The position numbers and the translations under genes were made by a program. Shown here one piece after another: positions 8,968-16,796 of a DNA stretch of 64,000 nucleotides. Every line of letters begins with the position of its first letter. Position 1 is the stretch's first letter. Under the pieces are notes generated by a model. It worked only from the letters and a program-made list of their open reading frames with translations, was not told the origin of the DNA and did not search any database. Location of the stretch: assembly GCF_014697125.1 (NCBI RefSeq), contig NZ_JACJRG010000004.1, forward strand, positions 62,001-126,000, given 5' to 3'. The DNA comes from Anabaena minutissima FACHB-250. Lineage in GTDB: Bacteria; Cyanobacteriota; Cyanobacteriia; Cyanobacteriales; Nostocaceae.

Positions 8968-10461
8968 ATGTTTAACCATTCCTTCCAGTGTGTGAGAGTG
9001 AAATTACTTTGGCAACATTTCTTTACTGCTATTTTTAGCAGTAGTTTGTTAATTCCCTACTTGACGATTCAACCAGCACAAGCGCAAGTTACAGAATATT
9101 GTCGGATATCACCAGCAGCCACCAAAACAAAAGAAAATTTACGCTTATTAGCCCTCAAAGGCAATAAAGATGCCCAGAGACGCTATCAGCAATTAATCCA
9201 AAAACACGCTAAAGAAGTACAACAGTGTCGCAACCGTACTTGGCCAAAAACTCAAGCTGTCTGGATACGTTTATATCCCTGTGATTTGAAGTCAGGGGCT
9301 ATAGATCAGATTATGGATCGGATAGTCAATGATGGCTACAACCAAGTTTATGTAGAAGCATTCTATGATGGGCGAGTATTGTTACCCGCAGCCGCTAACC
9401 CCACAGTTTGGCCTTCAGTGATTCGCAATCCTGGTGCAGAAAAAGTTGACTTACTCGCCACAGCAATTAAACAGGGAAAGCAACGCGGGTTAAAAGTTTA
9501 TGTTTGGTTGTATACCAACAATTTTGGCTATAGTTATGCACTGCGCCGAGATAGAGAAGCTGCGATCGCTCGTAATGGTAAGGGTCAAACTAGTTTATAC
9601 GTTGTCAATGATAGCAATCAAGTATTTATCGACCCTTATAACGAACAAGCCAAACGCGACTACTATCGCCTCGTACAAGAAATCTTACGCCGTCGCCCCG
9701 ATGGTCTATTGTTTGACTATATCCGTTATCCCCGTCAAGCAGGTAGTAATTCTATCGCCACCAAAGTCACAGATTTATGGTTATTTACTAAAGCTACCCA
9801 AGAGGCTTTGTTTCGCCGCGCCCAAAATAACCAAGGACTAGAGTTAATTCGGCGTTTTTTAGGTAAAGGATACGTCACAGCAGGAGATATTAGTGAAATT
9901 GATCAACTTTATCCCCAAGAAAATCAACCGATGTGGCAAGGACGTGTAATTACAGCACAAGGAAAATCACTCCTGTCACCTAGCGAGCGACAACCACTAC
10001 TACAAACCGAATTATGGTTGCTGGCTGTAGCCCATGCCATGCAAGGTATTATAGATTTTGTCACCTTAGCTAGTCACCCAGCAAAACAACTTGGTATTCC
10101 CTCTGGCGTGGTATTTTTTCCAGAAGGCAACCAAACAGTGGGACAAGGATATGATTCTCGCTTGCAACCTTGGGATCAGTTTCCTAGTTCCTTAGAGTGG
10201 CATCCCATGTCTTATGGAACTTGTGGTAACGTTAGCTGTATTGTAGAGCAAGTACAACGAGTTATCAGTCTAGCCAAGCCAGGTACACAAATTATTCCGG
10301 CTTTAGCTGGCAAATGGGGAGGCTCGGTGAGTAATCGTCCCTCATTAGAAGCACAAATGCAAGCATTAAAACAATTTGCACCTAAGCTTAAAGGGGTGAG
10401 CCATTTTGCATATTCTTGGCAATATCCAGAAAACGATAGCGATCGCAAATTCTGCCGTTAG
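8968..10461 (+). CDS. Secreted GHL10-type family 10 glycosyl hydrolase
   Basis: A 497-residue protein with a signal peptide (hydrophobic residues about 15-38, cleavage near AQA-QV). From about residue 95 it shows the DUF187/GHL10 TIM barrel: AVWIRLYPCD, YNQVYVEAFYDGRVL, GLKVYVWLYTNNFGY, FIDPYNEQAKRDYY, and DGLLFDYIRYPR carrying the conserved Asp on a barrel strand. The C-terminal third has EWHPMSYGTC and IIPALAGKWGG. Such proteins are thought to act on cell-wall or envelope polysaccharides outside the cytoplasm; substrate unknown. Six or more cysteines suggest disulfides in the periplasm. Confidence 0.82.
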   Translation: MFNHSFQCVRVKLLWQHFFTAIFSSSLLIPYLTIQPAQAQVTEYCRISPAATKTKENLRLLALKGNKDAQRRYQQLIQKHAKEVQQCRNRTWPKTQAVWIRLYPCDLKSGAIDQIMDRIVNDGYNQVYVEAFYDGRVLLPAAANPTVWPSVIRNPGAEKVDLLATAIKQGKQRGLKVYVWLYTNNFGYSYALRRDREAAIARNGKGQTSLYVVNDSNQVFIDPYNEQAKRDYYRLVQEILRRRPDGLLFDYIRYPRQAGSNSIATKVTDLWLFTKATQEALFRRAQNNQGLELIRRFLGKGYVTAGDISEIDQLYPQENQPMWQGRVITAQGKSLLSPSERQPLLQTELWLLAVAHAMQGIIDFVTLASHPAKQLGIPSGVVFFPEGNQTVGQGYDSRLQPWDQFPSSLEWHPMSYGTCGNVSCIVEQVQRVISLAKPGTQIIPALAGKWGGSVSNRPSLEAQMQALKQFAPKLKGVSHFAYSWQYPENDSDRKFCR

Positions 10462-10504
10462 AGTTCTGTAAAATAGGTAAAAGCTAAACTCTCACCCTGT
10501 ACTA

Positions 10505-10732
10505 ATGAGTTCACATCCACTATTGAAAGTTGACATTTCTCAACTCAGCGTTGCAGAGCGTATTCAACTAGCTGAAGATTTATGGGACAGTATCTCTGAA
10601 CAAGCAGAAGACGTTACTTTGAGCGAAGTGCAGAAACAAGAATTAGATCGGCGATTAGCAAGTTATCAGAATAATCCAGCCAATGGTTCTAGTTGGGAGG
10701 ATGTGAAAAAACGTTTAGGCTTCTCCAGATGA
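10505..10732 (+). CDS. Antitoxin of the TIGR02574 addiction-module family, orphaned
   Basis: A 75-residue acidic protein. ISQLSVAERIQLAEDLWDSI is the signature of the putative addiction-module component family, normally the first gene of a two-gene operon with a ParE/RelE-type toxin. Its stop codon TGA overlaps the ATG of the next frame in the classic ATGA arrangement (10729-10732). That partner frame is broken (see the next entry), so this antitoxin no longer faces an active cognate toxin. It may still neutralise related toxins elsewhere or be decaying. Confidence 0.85.
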   Translation: MSSHPLLKVDISQLSVAERIQLAEDLWDSISEQAEDVTLSEVQKQELDRRLASYQNNPANGSSWEDVKKRLGFSR

Positions 10733-10815
10733 ACCATAACCTGATTATCAGGTAAGAAGAGCTTTTAGTCCGTCGATTTCCTTACACAATTCTCTACATT
10801 TTTGACCAAGACACG
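10729..10815 (+). pseudogene. Remnant of ParE/RelE-type toxin
   Basis: The ATG overlapping the antitoxin stop opens a frame reading MNHNLIIR and then stops at TAA (10753-10755). In the same frame after the stop the sequence reads EELLVRRFPYTILYIFDQDT (10756-10815). The first part matches the start of RelE/ParE-family toxins and the second their characteristic arginine-rich strand RRFPY followed by a YxxF-type strand. Roughly 60 residues of the middle are missing, and the C-terminal end is replaced by GCG-rich repeat DNA and a heptamer array. The toxin is therefore inactivated by an in-frame deletion plus a nonsense codon. Confidence 0.75.
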
Positions 10816-10822
10816 AGCGGGG

Positions 10823-10921
10823 CGTTAGTCCATTGCGTTAGCGCAGCGTTAGCGACGAAGGAGCGTCATTGCGAATTGCGAATTGCGAATTGCGAATTGC
10901 GAATTGCGAATTGCGATCGCT
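10823..10921. repeat. Dispersed GCGTTAGCG element and six-unit TGCGAAT array ending in HIP1
   Basis: Bases 10823-10868 are a GCGTTAGCGCAGCGTTAGCG-type dispersed repeat known by look from Nostoc-type genomes. It runs into six perfect copies of TGCGAAT (10870-10911) and a seventh that changes into TGCGATCGC, so the array ends in a HIP1 octamer. It fills the space between the broken toxin and the Uma2 gene. Confidence 0.85.
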
Positions 10922-10972
10922 TTCCCTGTTTCTATCCTCTAAAATCAAGCCATAAGATTTTCGGTTTAACCT

Positions 10973-11605
10973 ATGACTGCAACACTGCTGACACCACCGC
11001 ATGAAATCATTCACCTGTCGGGGATTAGCTGGCAGACTTATGAGAGATTACTAGAAGAATTAAGCGATCGCCGTCTCCGGTTGACTTACAATCGTGGCAA
11101 TCTAGAAATTATGTCCCCATCCCCAGAACATGAAAGATTTAAGAAAGTTGCAGGGCGTTTTGTTGAGACAATCGCTGAAGAACTGGATATAAGTATAGAA
11201 CCCTTGGGTTCAACTACTTTAAAACGTCCTGAACTGGGTGGTGCTGAACCAGATGAATGTTTCTATATTCGTAATATTGCCCTAGTTCGGGGAAAAAAAC
11301 GACTGGACTTAACACAAGACCCCGCTCCCGATTTAGTCGTGGAAATTGATGTCACCAGCAGTTCTGATAGTCGTCTACGAGTCTATGCAGATTTGGGTAT
11401 AGCAGAAGTTTGGATTTATAACGGGGAATCTCTGGTGATTAAACAATTACAAAATGACACCTATATTACCTGCCAAACTAGTCAATTCTTTGTTAATTTA
11501 CCCATTCCAGAAATTGCTGGATTTTTGCAACAAGCCGAAACAATAGATTATCTGGAGTTGGTGAAAATGTTTCGTGATTGGGTGAGGAATAAAATAGGAA
11601 AATAG
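10973..11605 (+). CDS. Uma2 family endonuclease (DUF820)
   Basis: A 210-residue protein of the Uma2/DUF820 family, greatly expanded in cyanobacteria. It has the PD-(D/E)xK-like core: RLTYNRGNLEIMSPSPEHE near residue 36, GAEPDECFYI near 90 with the acidic pair, and PDLVVEIDVTSSS near 117 where Asp and Glu form the metal site. The biological role of these proteins is unsettled; links to mobile DNA and restriction have been suggested. It stands alone downstream of the decayed toxin-antitoxin locus. Confidence 0.85.
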   Translation: MTATLLTPPHEIIHLSGISWQTYERLLEELSDRRLRLTYNRGNLEIMSPSPEHERFKKVAGRFVETIAEELDISIEPLGSTTLKRPELGGAEPDECFYIRNIALVRGKKRLDLTQDPAPDLVVEIDVTSSSDSRLRVYADLGIAEVWIYNGESLVIKQLQNDTYITCQTSQFFVNLPIPEIAGFLQQAETIDYLELVKMFRDWVRNKIGK

Positions 11606-11612
11606 AGGATTT

Positions 11613-11633
11613 TTAAGCGCAGAGCCGCGTTAA
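11613..11633. terminator. Weak hairpin between convergent Uma2 and hydrolase genes
   Basis: TTAAGCGC and GCGTTAA can pair around AGAGCC with one bulged base, followed on the plus strand by a G run and TTTTATTT. It lies in the 46-base gap between the two stop codons. Stability is modest, so the call is tentative. Confidence 0.35.
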
Positions 11634-11651
11634 GGGGGTTTTATTTGAGGT

Positions 11652-12653
11652 TTAGCCCCGCCAATCTTCTAATTGTGTGACTAAAAAATAACACACATGA
11701 TTAACAAAAGTCGCACCCCATTGTCTAGTTCCGTGTCCCATTCCTGGAACAATATAACAAGCACCATCGGGGAATTTTTGAGCGCAAGTACGGGCATCTT
11801 TTATATTTACCATCGGGTCGTTAGCACCAATTAAAAAGCGCACTCGACGTGGTAATTTGACTTGTTCAACATAGTTAATGGGATTGCATTCCCACGCATA
11901 TTCATCTTGATATTTGAGATTTTTAGCTAGTTGTAAAAGTTTGACGACAGGTGTTAAATCAGGTTGCAATCTGTCTAAAAGTAACTCTGCTATTCCACCT
12001 AAAGGAGAAGCAGCAATATCTGGTAGAAATGAATACCCCCAACTTTTAGCAAAGGATTTCAGATCCGCATGACCAATAGTTCCCAGCAACCTGTCCCCTA
12101 AACCATTGGCCGTGAAGGCGTAGGCGGATAGCAACACACCCATACTCACCCCAAATAATGATAGTCTAGGGTCGGTGAGTCCATAGCGATCGCTACAAAA
12201 TTCTCTAACTCTAGCAATATCATTAGCCGTGCTGCGAAATATCGACAACAGCATGGCTGTATCAAAAGCGATTCCTCGGTCAAGTAAGGGTTTAATTTCG
12301 TTCTGTACCACACTTGTAAAGGTACGTACCAAACTACGTTCACCAGCCAAGGGTGTATCGAATAAAGCCACAGCTATACCCATTTGGGTGAGAGTTGGGA
12401 CAATGAAAGCATTCCAACCATAGGGCGCACACATCCCCTGTAAACCGATGACTAACGGTGTGTGTTGTCTGGGACGATGAGTTGGCAAAAATACCGACAC
12501 AGGAAAGCCGCTTAATCCTTCATCGATATCACTTACCCCAGTATAAGGATAAGGCTCGTAGAACCAATAGCGATCGCCTCTCACCCCTTCAAAAGTAATG
12601 GCATCCGCCCCATAAATTGGCATATTATCGTAATAATAGTTTGTAGTCAGCAC
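11652..12653 (-). CDS. Alpha/beta hydrolase
   Basis: A 333-residue protein with an alpha/beta hydrolase fold. An oxyanion-region motif is GLQGMCAPYGW (about residues 97-107), the nucleophile elbow is GVSMG (about 168-172), an acid-strand motif is IGANDPMV, and the catalytic His lies in GMGHGTR near the C-terminus. The acyl or ester substrate is unknown. The frame begins at GTG 12653; an ATG at 12623 (MPIYGADAITF) is an alternative start and I see no Shine-Dalgarno site for either. It is downstream of and on the same strand as polA. Confidence 0.75.
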   Translation of the reverse strand: MLTTNYYYDNMPIYGADAITFEGVRGDRYWFYEPYPYTGVSDIDEGLSGFPVSVFLPTHRPRQHTPLVIGLQGMCAPYGWNAFIVPTLTQMGIAVALFDTPLAGERSLVRTFTSVVQNEIKPLLDRGIAFDTAMLLSIFRSTANDIARVREFCSDRYGLTDPRLSLFGVSMGVLLSAYAFTANGLGDRLLGTIGHADLKSFAKSWGYSFLPDIAASPLGGIAELLLDRLQPDLTPVVKLLQLAKNLKYQDEYAWECNPINYVEQVKLPRRVRFLIGANDPMVNIKDARTCAQKFPDGACYIVPGMGHGTRQWGATFVNHVCYFLVTQLEDWRG

Positions 12654-12694
12654 TTTAGTGCTAAGAGATTAGAGCTAAAGCCCTGATTACAAAC

Positions 12695-15607
12695 CTACTT
12701 GGTTTCCATCCAGTTGTCACCTGCTCTTACTTCTACTAGCAATGGGACACTCAAATTTACTGCGCCTTCCATCACCGATTTAATTTGTGGTTGTAGTTCT
12801 TCCCACTCATCACGAGGAACTTCAAAGACTAATTCATCGTGAACCTGTAATAATAACCGCGCTTGATAGTTTCGCAAAACTTCATGGATTTGCACCATTG
12901 CAATTTTGATGATATCTGCGCTCGAACCTTGAATTGGCGCGTTGGCGGCGGAACGCAGTAAGCCTGCATCGTAAGCACCTAAATTTTTTAATTTACTCAA
13001 GTCAATATCTTCTGGGTTGCTCCCTTTGAGTTTGCGTAAACTGTTGATGGTAAACTCAAAATAACGGCGACGACCGAGGATAGTTTCCACATAACCTTGA
13101 GATATCGCTTGTTTTTTCACTCCTTCTAGATAAGCAAAAACTTGCGGGTAGCGATCGTTAAACCGTTTAATAAATTCATTGGCTACGTTTTTATCAATTC
13201 CGGTGGAACGGGAAAACTTCAATGAACCCATGCCATAAATTACACCAAAATTAATAGTTTTAGCTACTCTGCGTTCATCGGCTGTAATATCTTCTTTTTC
13301 AAAGACTAATTTTGCTGTCACAGTATGAATATCTTCATTCTGCTGATATGCTCGTACTAAAACTGGTTCTTGACTTAAATGTGCCAGAATTCTTAACTCA
13401 ATTTGAGAGTAATCAGCAGCTACCATTAACCAACCTGATTCGGGTAAAAATGCTTTGCGAATTTGCCGACTAAAGGCTGTGCGAATGGGGATATTTTGCA
13501 AATTGGGATTGGAAGAAGATAACCGACCGGTTGATGTTGCTGTCTGATTAAAATTAGTATGTACTCTCTGGGTATCTGGTCTGACTAATGCAGGTAAAGC
13601 ATCTACATAAGTAGATTTTAATTTTGATAAAGTACGATACTCAATAATGGCATCAACAAAACCTGTATTATCGACTTCTTGAAGTTTTTCTAACGTAGCT
13701 GCATCGGTAGAGTAACCAGTCTGAATTTTCCGTGAATATTTGGTACTCAAACCTAATTTTTCAAATAATATATGACTCAATTGCTTAGGAGAGCCTAAAT
13801 TAAATTTTTCCCCAGCGATTTCTGTAGCTTGTTCATGTAATCTTGCTAAATCTATTTCTAACTGCTGCGAAAGTTCATTTAAGTAATCTGAATTAATGCG
13901 GAATCCAGTATATTCTACTGTTGCTAAAACTTCTTCTAGTGGCTGTTCTACCTCTGTTAATAGCTGAGATAAAGCTGGAATTTTATCTAATTCCTCACGC
14001 ATTTTTGCTACAAGTTGCAATGTCGCATAAACTTGCAAACAACAATAATGAGCTACACCTACAATATTTATATCAGCAATGGTTTTACCTTTGGGAACTA
14101 ATTCACTGTAGTTTGTTAATTTCAATCCCAAATAACGCAAAGCTAAATCAGTAAGATTATGGCTAGTGTCTGGATTTAAAACATAACTAGCCAACATAGT
14201 GTCAAATACAATTCCTGCTAAGTTAATACCTTGAGTGCGAAAAACTAAGCGGTCAAATTTACCATTTTGGAAAGTTTTGGGATAATCAGCACTTTCTAAA
14301 ATTGGTCGTAGTGCTTTGAGTGCTAAATCCTTATCTAAATTTCCCCCTGATTTGTGAGAAATGGGAATATAGGCTAATTCATCAGGTGCAGTTCCCCAGC
14401 AGCAGCCAATACCTACTAATTCAGCATCTCTAGGTTCTAAATCACTGGTTTCCGTGTCCCAAGCTACAGGATTTTCTGGGTTAGTGAATGTCTGTAATAT
14501 CTGAATTAATTCTGTTAGTTTAGCTTCAGTATTAATGATGCGCGGTTGAATGGGTGAATCGGTGGGTTGAGAAACATTTGCTGTGTCATCAGCACTGAAA
14601 AACCACAAATCTTCATCTTCTGCATCTGTGCTAGGTGATGCTGTAGTAATTTCCGCAACTTGTCCACCAAATTTTTGCTGAAGTTCGTTGATTTTATTTA
14701 AATAGAAGTGAAATTCTAACTTTTCTAAGATGGGAGTCAGCAGGCTATGATCAAAACCTTTGAATGTGGAGTCTTCCAGATTCACTTCTAGGGGAACATC
14801 TACAACTATTTTGGCTAAATAACGCGATTTTTCCGCATTATCTTTGTCCTCTACCAGTTTTTTTCGGGTTGCTTCCTTAATTTTATCTAATGCTGCGTAA
14901 ATCTGCTCTAGGGACTCATAAGTATTGAGTAACTGAACGGCGGTTTTTTCCCCAATCCCTCTAACACCAGGAATATTATCTGATTTATCACCACACAAGG
15001 CTTTAAAATCAACAACTTGTGTAGGTAGAATACCGAGTTTTTCTTTAACTTGTTCTGTACTGAACTCAGTGATGCTATTTGTTGAACGCTTGAGCGCATC
15101 TGGGCTGAAATTTAAGACAGTGATTTCCTTGGCTGGGTCGATGAGTTGAAATAAATCGCGATCGCCTGTTAAAATTTTCACCTTATACCCTGCATCCGTG
15201 GCTTTCTGCGCCAATGTTCCCAACACGTCATCTGCTTCATAACCAGGCGCGGTGTAAATTGGCAGATTGAACCCTTGCAGTAACTCATGCAGATTTTTTA
15301 AGTCTGAGATAAAATCCTCTGGCGTTTCTGCACGGCCAGCTTTATAGGTATCGTCAGCTTCGTGGCGAAAAGTCGGTAAACCCAAATCAAAAGCCACAGC
15401 CATTGCTTGCGGCTGTTGTGTATCCATGACTTCCAAGAGTGACTTGAGAAAGCCAAAACATACACTAGTAGGAATCCCAGTTTTAGTACGCAGTCCACCA
15501 TCTCGTCCTTTGGCAAACGCAAAGTAAGAACGATAGGCTAGGGAGTGTCCGTCTATCAAGATGAACGTGGGACGGGTAGTAGTTATAGAAGCAGAAGTTT
15601 GAGACAT
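12695..15607 (-). CDS. polA: DNA polymerase I
   Basis: About 970 residues from ATG 15607 (MSQTSAS); the frame runs 23 codons further up but that part is not conserved in type. Order: 5'-nuclease domain (about 10-300; GDRDLFQL, GDKSDNIPGVRGIGEKTA), 3'-5' exonuclease domain (about 360-560), then polymerase A domain (about 590-970; DYSQIELRILAHLS, RRVAKTINFGVIYG, LQVHDELVFE). It fills gaps left by RNA primers and acts in excision repair. Exonuclease motif I (DTET, about 382-385) and motif II (FQNGKFD, about 447-453) are kept. Motif III, normally Tyr-x3-Asp, reads Y-C-C-L-Q near residue 518-522, so the metal-binding Asp appears replaced by Gln; proofreading may be reduced. Confidence 0.95.
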   Translation of the reverse strand: MSQTSASITTTRPTFILIDGHSLAYRSYFAFAKGRDGGLRTKTGIPTSVCFGFLKSLLEVMDTQQPQAMAVAFDLGLPTFRHEADDTYKAGRAETPEDFISDLKNLHELLQGFNLPIYTAPGYEADDVLGTLAQKATDAGYKVKILTGDRDLFQLIDPAKEITVLNFSPDALKRSTNSITEFSTEQVKEKLGILPTQVVDFKALCGDKSDNIPGVRGIGEKTAVQLLNTYESLEQIYAALDKIKEATRKKLVEDKDNAEKSRYLAKIVVDVPLEVNLEDSTFKGFDHSLLTPILEKLEFHFYLNKINELQQKFGGQVAEITTASPSTDAEDEDLWFFSADDTANVSQPTDSPIQPRIINTEAKLTELIQILQTFTNPENPVAWDTETSDLEPRDAELVGIGCCWGTAPDELAYIPISHKSGGNLDKDLALKALRPILESADYPKTFQNGKFDRLVFRTQGINLAGIVFDTMLASYVLNPDTSHNLTDLALRYLGLKLTNYSELVPKGKTIADINIVGVAHYCCLQVYATLQLVAKMREELDKIPALSQLLTEVEQPLEEVLATVEYTGFRINSDYLNELSQQLEIDLARLHEQATEIAGEKFNLGSPKQLSHILFEKLGLSTKYSRKIQTGYSTDAATLEKLQEVDNTGFVDAIIEYRTLSKLKSTYVDALPALVRPDTQRVHTNFNQTATSTGRLSSSNPNLQNIPIRTAFSRQIRKAFLPESGWLMVAADYSQIELRILAHLSQEPVLVRAYQQNEDIHTVTAKLVFEKEDITADERRVAKTINFGVIYGMGSLKFSRSTGIDKNVANEFIKRFNDRYPQVFAYLEGVKKQAISQGYVETILGRRRYFEFTINSLRKLKGSNPEDIDLSKLKNLGAYDAGLLRSAANAPIQGSSADIIKIAMVQIHEVLRNYQARLLLQVHDELVFEVPRDEWEELQPQIKSVMEGAVNLSVPLLVEVRAGDNWMETK

Positions 15608-15876
15608 AGCAATATTGTAGCCAGAAGCTTGCATCACAGAACTAATTGAGCGTGACGCTGTTTCAGCATCCCTCAATTCAAATTTGATGACCTACTAGTA
15701 GCTATCACCTTAATATAAATTTACATACATCCCTGAGAAAGTAGATTTTTCAACCTTAATTCCTAGTCAAAACTTTACAAAAAGTTAAGTATATTTCTCA
15801 ACCCTATTAGCTAAATTTCAGCGTTAAAAATAGGTGAGGAATCTTTGCGATCATTTTTTTGAGAAGATTATCACCC

Positions 15877-16578
15877 ATGACAACAACACTATTTAAAACT
15901 ATTGGTGCTGCTACAACCTTAGCGGGAATTATAGCAACTGCTGGTGCTGCTAATGCTGCTACTATTTCTTATTCAGGTGGTACAGATTTCGCTCTAACGG
16001 ATATTATTGATCAATCAATCAATGTTCAGAAATTTGACGCGTCTCTCGGCACACTCAAAAGTGTCATTTTAGAATTTGATGGCGCAATTGCTGGAGGAGC
16101 AGGTTTTGAAAACCGAGGAAATAGTGCTGCTCAAGTAGCAGTTAAATTTGCGAGTGATCTGACCTTAGAATTGGATCAAATACTTCTGTCAATCAATCCA
16201 CAAAATATTTCCACTTATCAAGTAGCTAGGTATGATGGCACAACAGATAATGCCGGTGCATCTGGAAGAACTCTAGATAACCTCTCGGCAGCGCAATCTG
16301 GTAGTCAATCTTACACCGATAGTCAAATCTTACAATCCTTTATCGGTACTGGGAACTTAAACTTCTTGTTCTCCGCCATTGCTACATCGGAAATTATAGG
16401 TTCAGGCAATATGAGTTCTTACTTCGATACATTTGCGAAAGCAGGTGTTAAAGTAACTTATGATTATGATCCTGTTCAGTCTGTACCTGAATCCTCTACT
16501 ACACTGGGATTTGGTTTAATCGCAGGTATTAGCTTATTATCTCAACGCAAAAAAAGCTGGCTGAAAGCATCAAACTAA
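15877..16578 (+). CDS. PEP-CTERM protein with choice-of-anchor E-type domain
   Basis: About 233 residues from ATG 15877 (the frame's TTG at 15859 is less likely). A signal peptide (residues about 1-27, ending ANA-A) leads into a beta-rich domain with QKFDASLGTLKSV and later ALGTLNF-like spacing that I associate with the choice-of-anchor E family. The C-terminus has the full PEP-CTERM sorting signal: VPESST, a hydrophobic helix (LGFGLIAGISLL) and a basic end (RKKSW). Exosortase-type processing at the cell envelope is expected. No exosortase gene is in the window. A strong bidirectional terminator follows. Confidence 0.8.
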   Translation: MTTTLFKTIGAATTLAGIIATAGAANAATISYSGGTDFALTDIIDQSINVQKFDASLGTLKSVILEFDGAIAGGAGFENRGNSAAQVAVKFASDLTLELDQILLSINPQNISTYQVARYDGTTDNAGASGRTLDNLSAAQSGSQSYTDSQILQSFIGTGNLNFLFSAIATSEIIGSGNMSSYFDTFAKAGVKVTYDYDPVQSVPESSTTLGFGLIAGISLLSQRKKSWLKASN

Positions 16579-16693
16579 TCGAGTTTGTTGAGTGGTATTG
16601 TTCCACTCTACTGATTAATTGGTATCAAGGTGAATGAATTATTAGAAAAAAAATAATGTTGTAATCAATAGGACAACTGAAAACTCAATTTTC

Positions 16694-16730
16694 AAAAACC
16701 TAGGTTTATTTTATATAACCTAGGTTTTTT
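16694..16730. terminator. Bidirectional terminator between PEP-CTERM and transglutaminase genes
   Basis: A perfect 13-bp stem, AAAAACCTAGGTT with AACCTAGGTTTTT, encloses ten AT-rich bases and ends in six T on one strand and five A on the other. It sits between two convergent genes and fits intrinsic termination from both sides. A smaller hairpin, GAGTGG/CCACTC, lies just upstream at about 16591-16609. Confidence 0.8.
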
Positions 16731-16796
16731 ATGTATTTAATAAAATTAATTCAGTGAAAAGTGAGCAGTTATCAGTCACCTGATAACTGTTCACTG

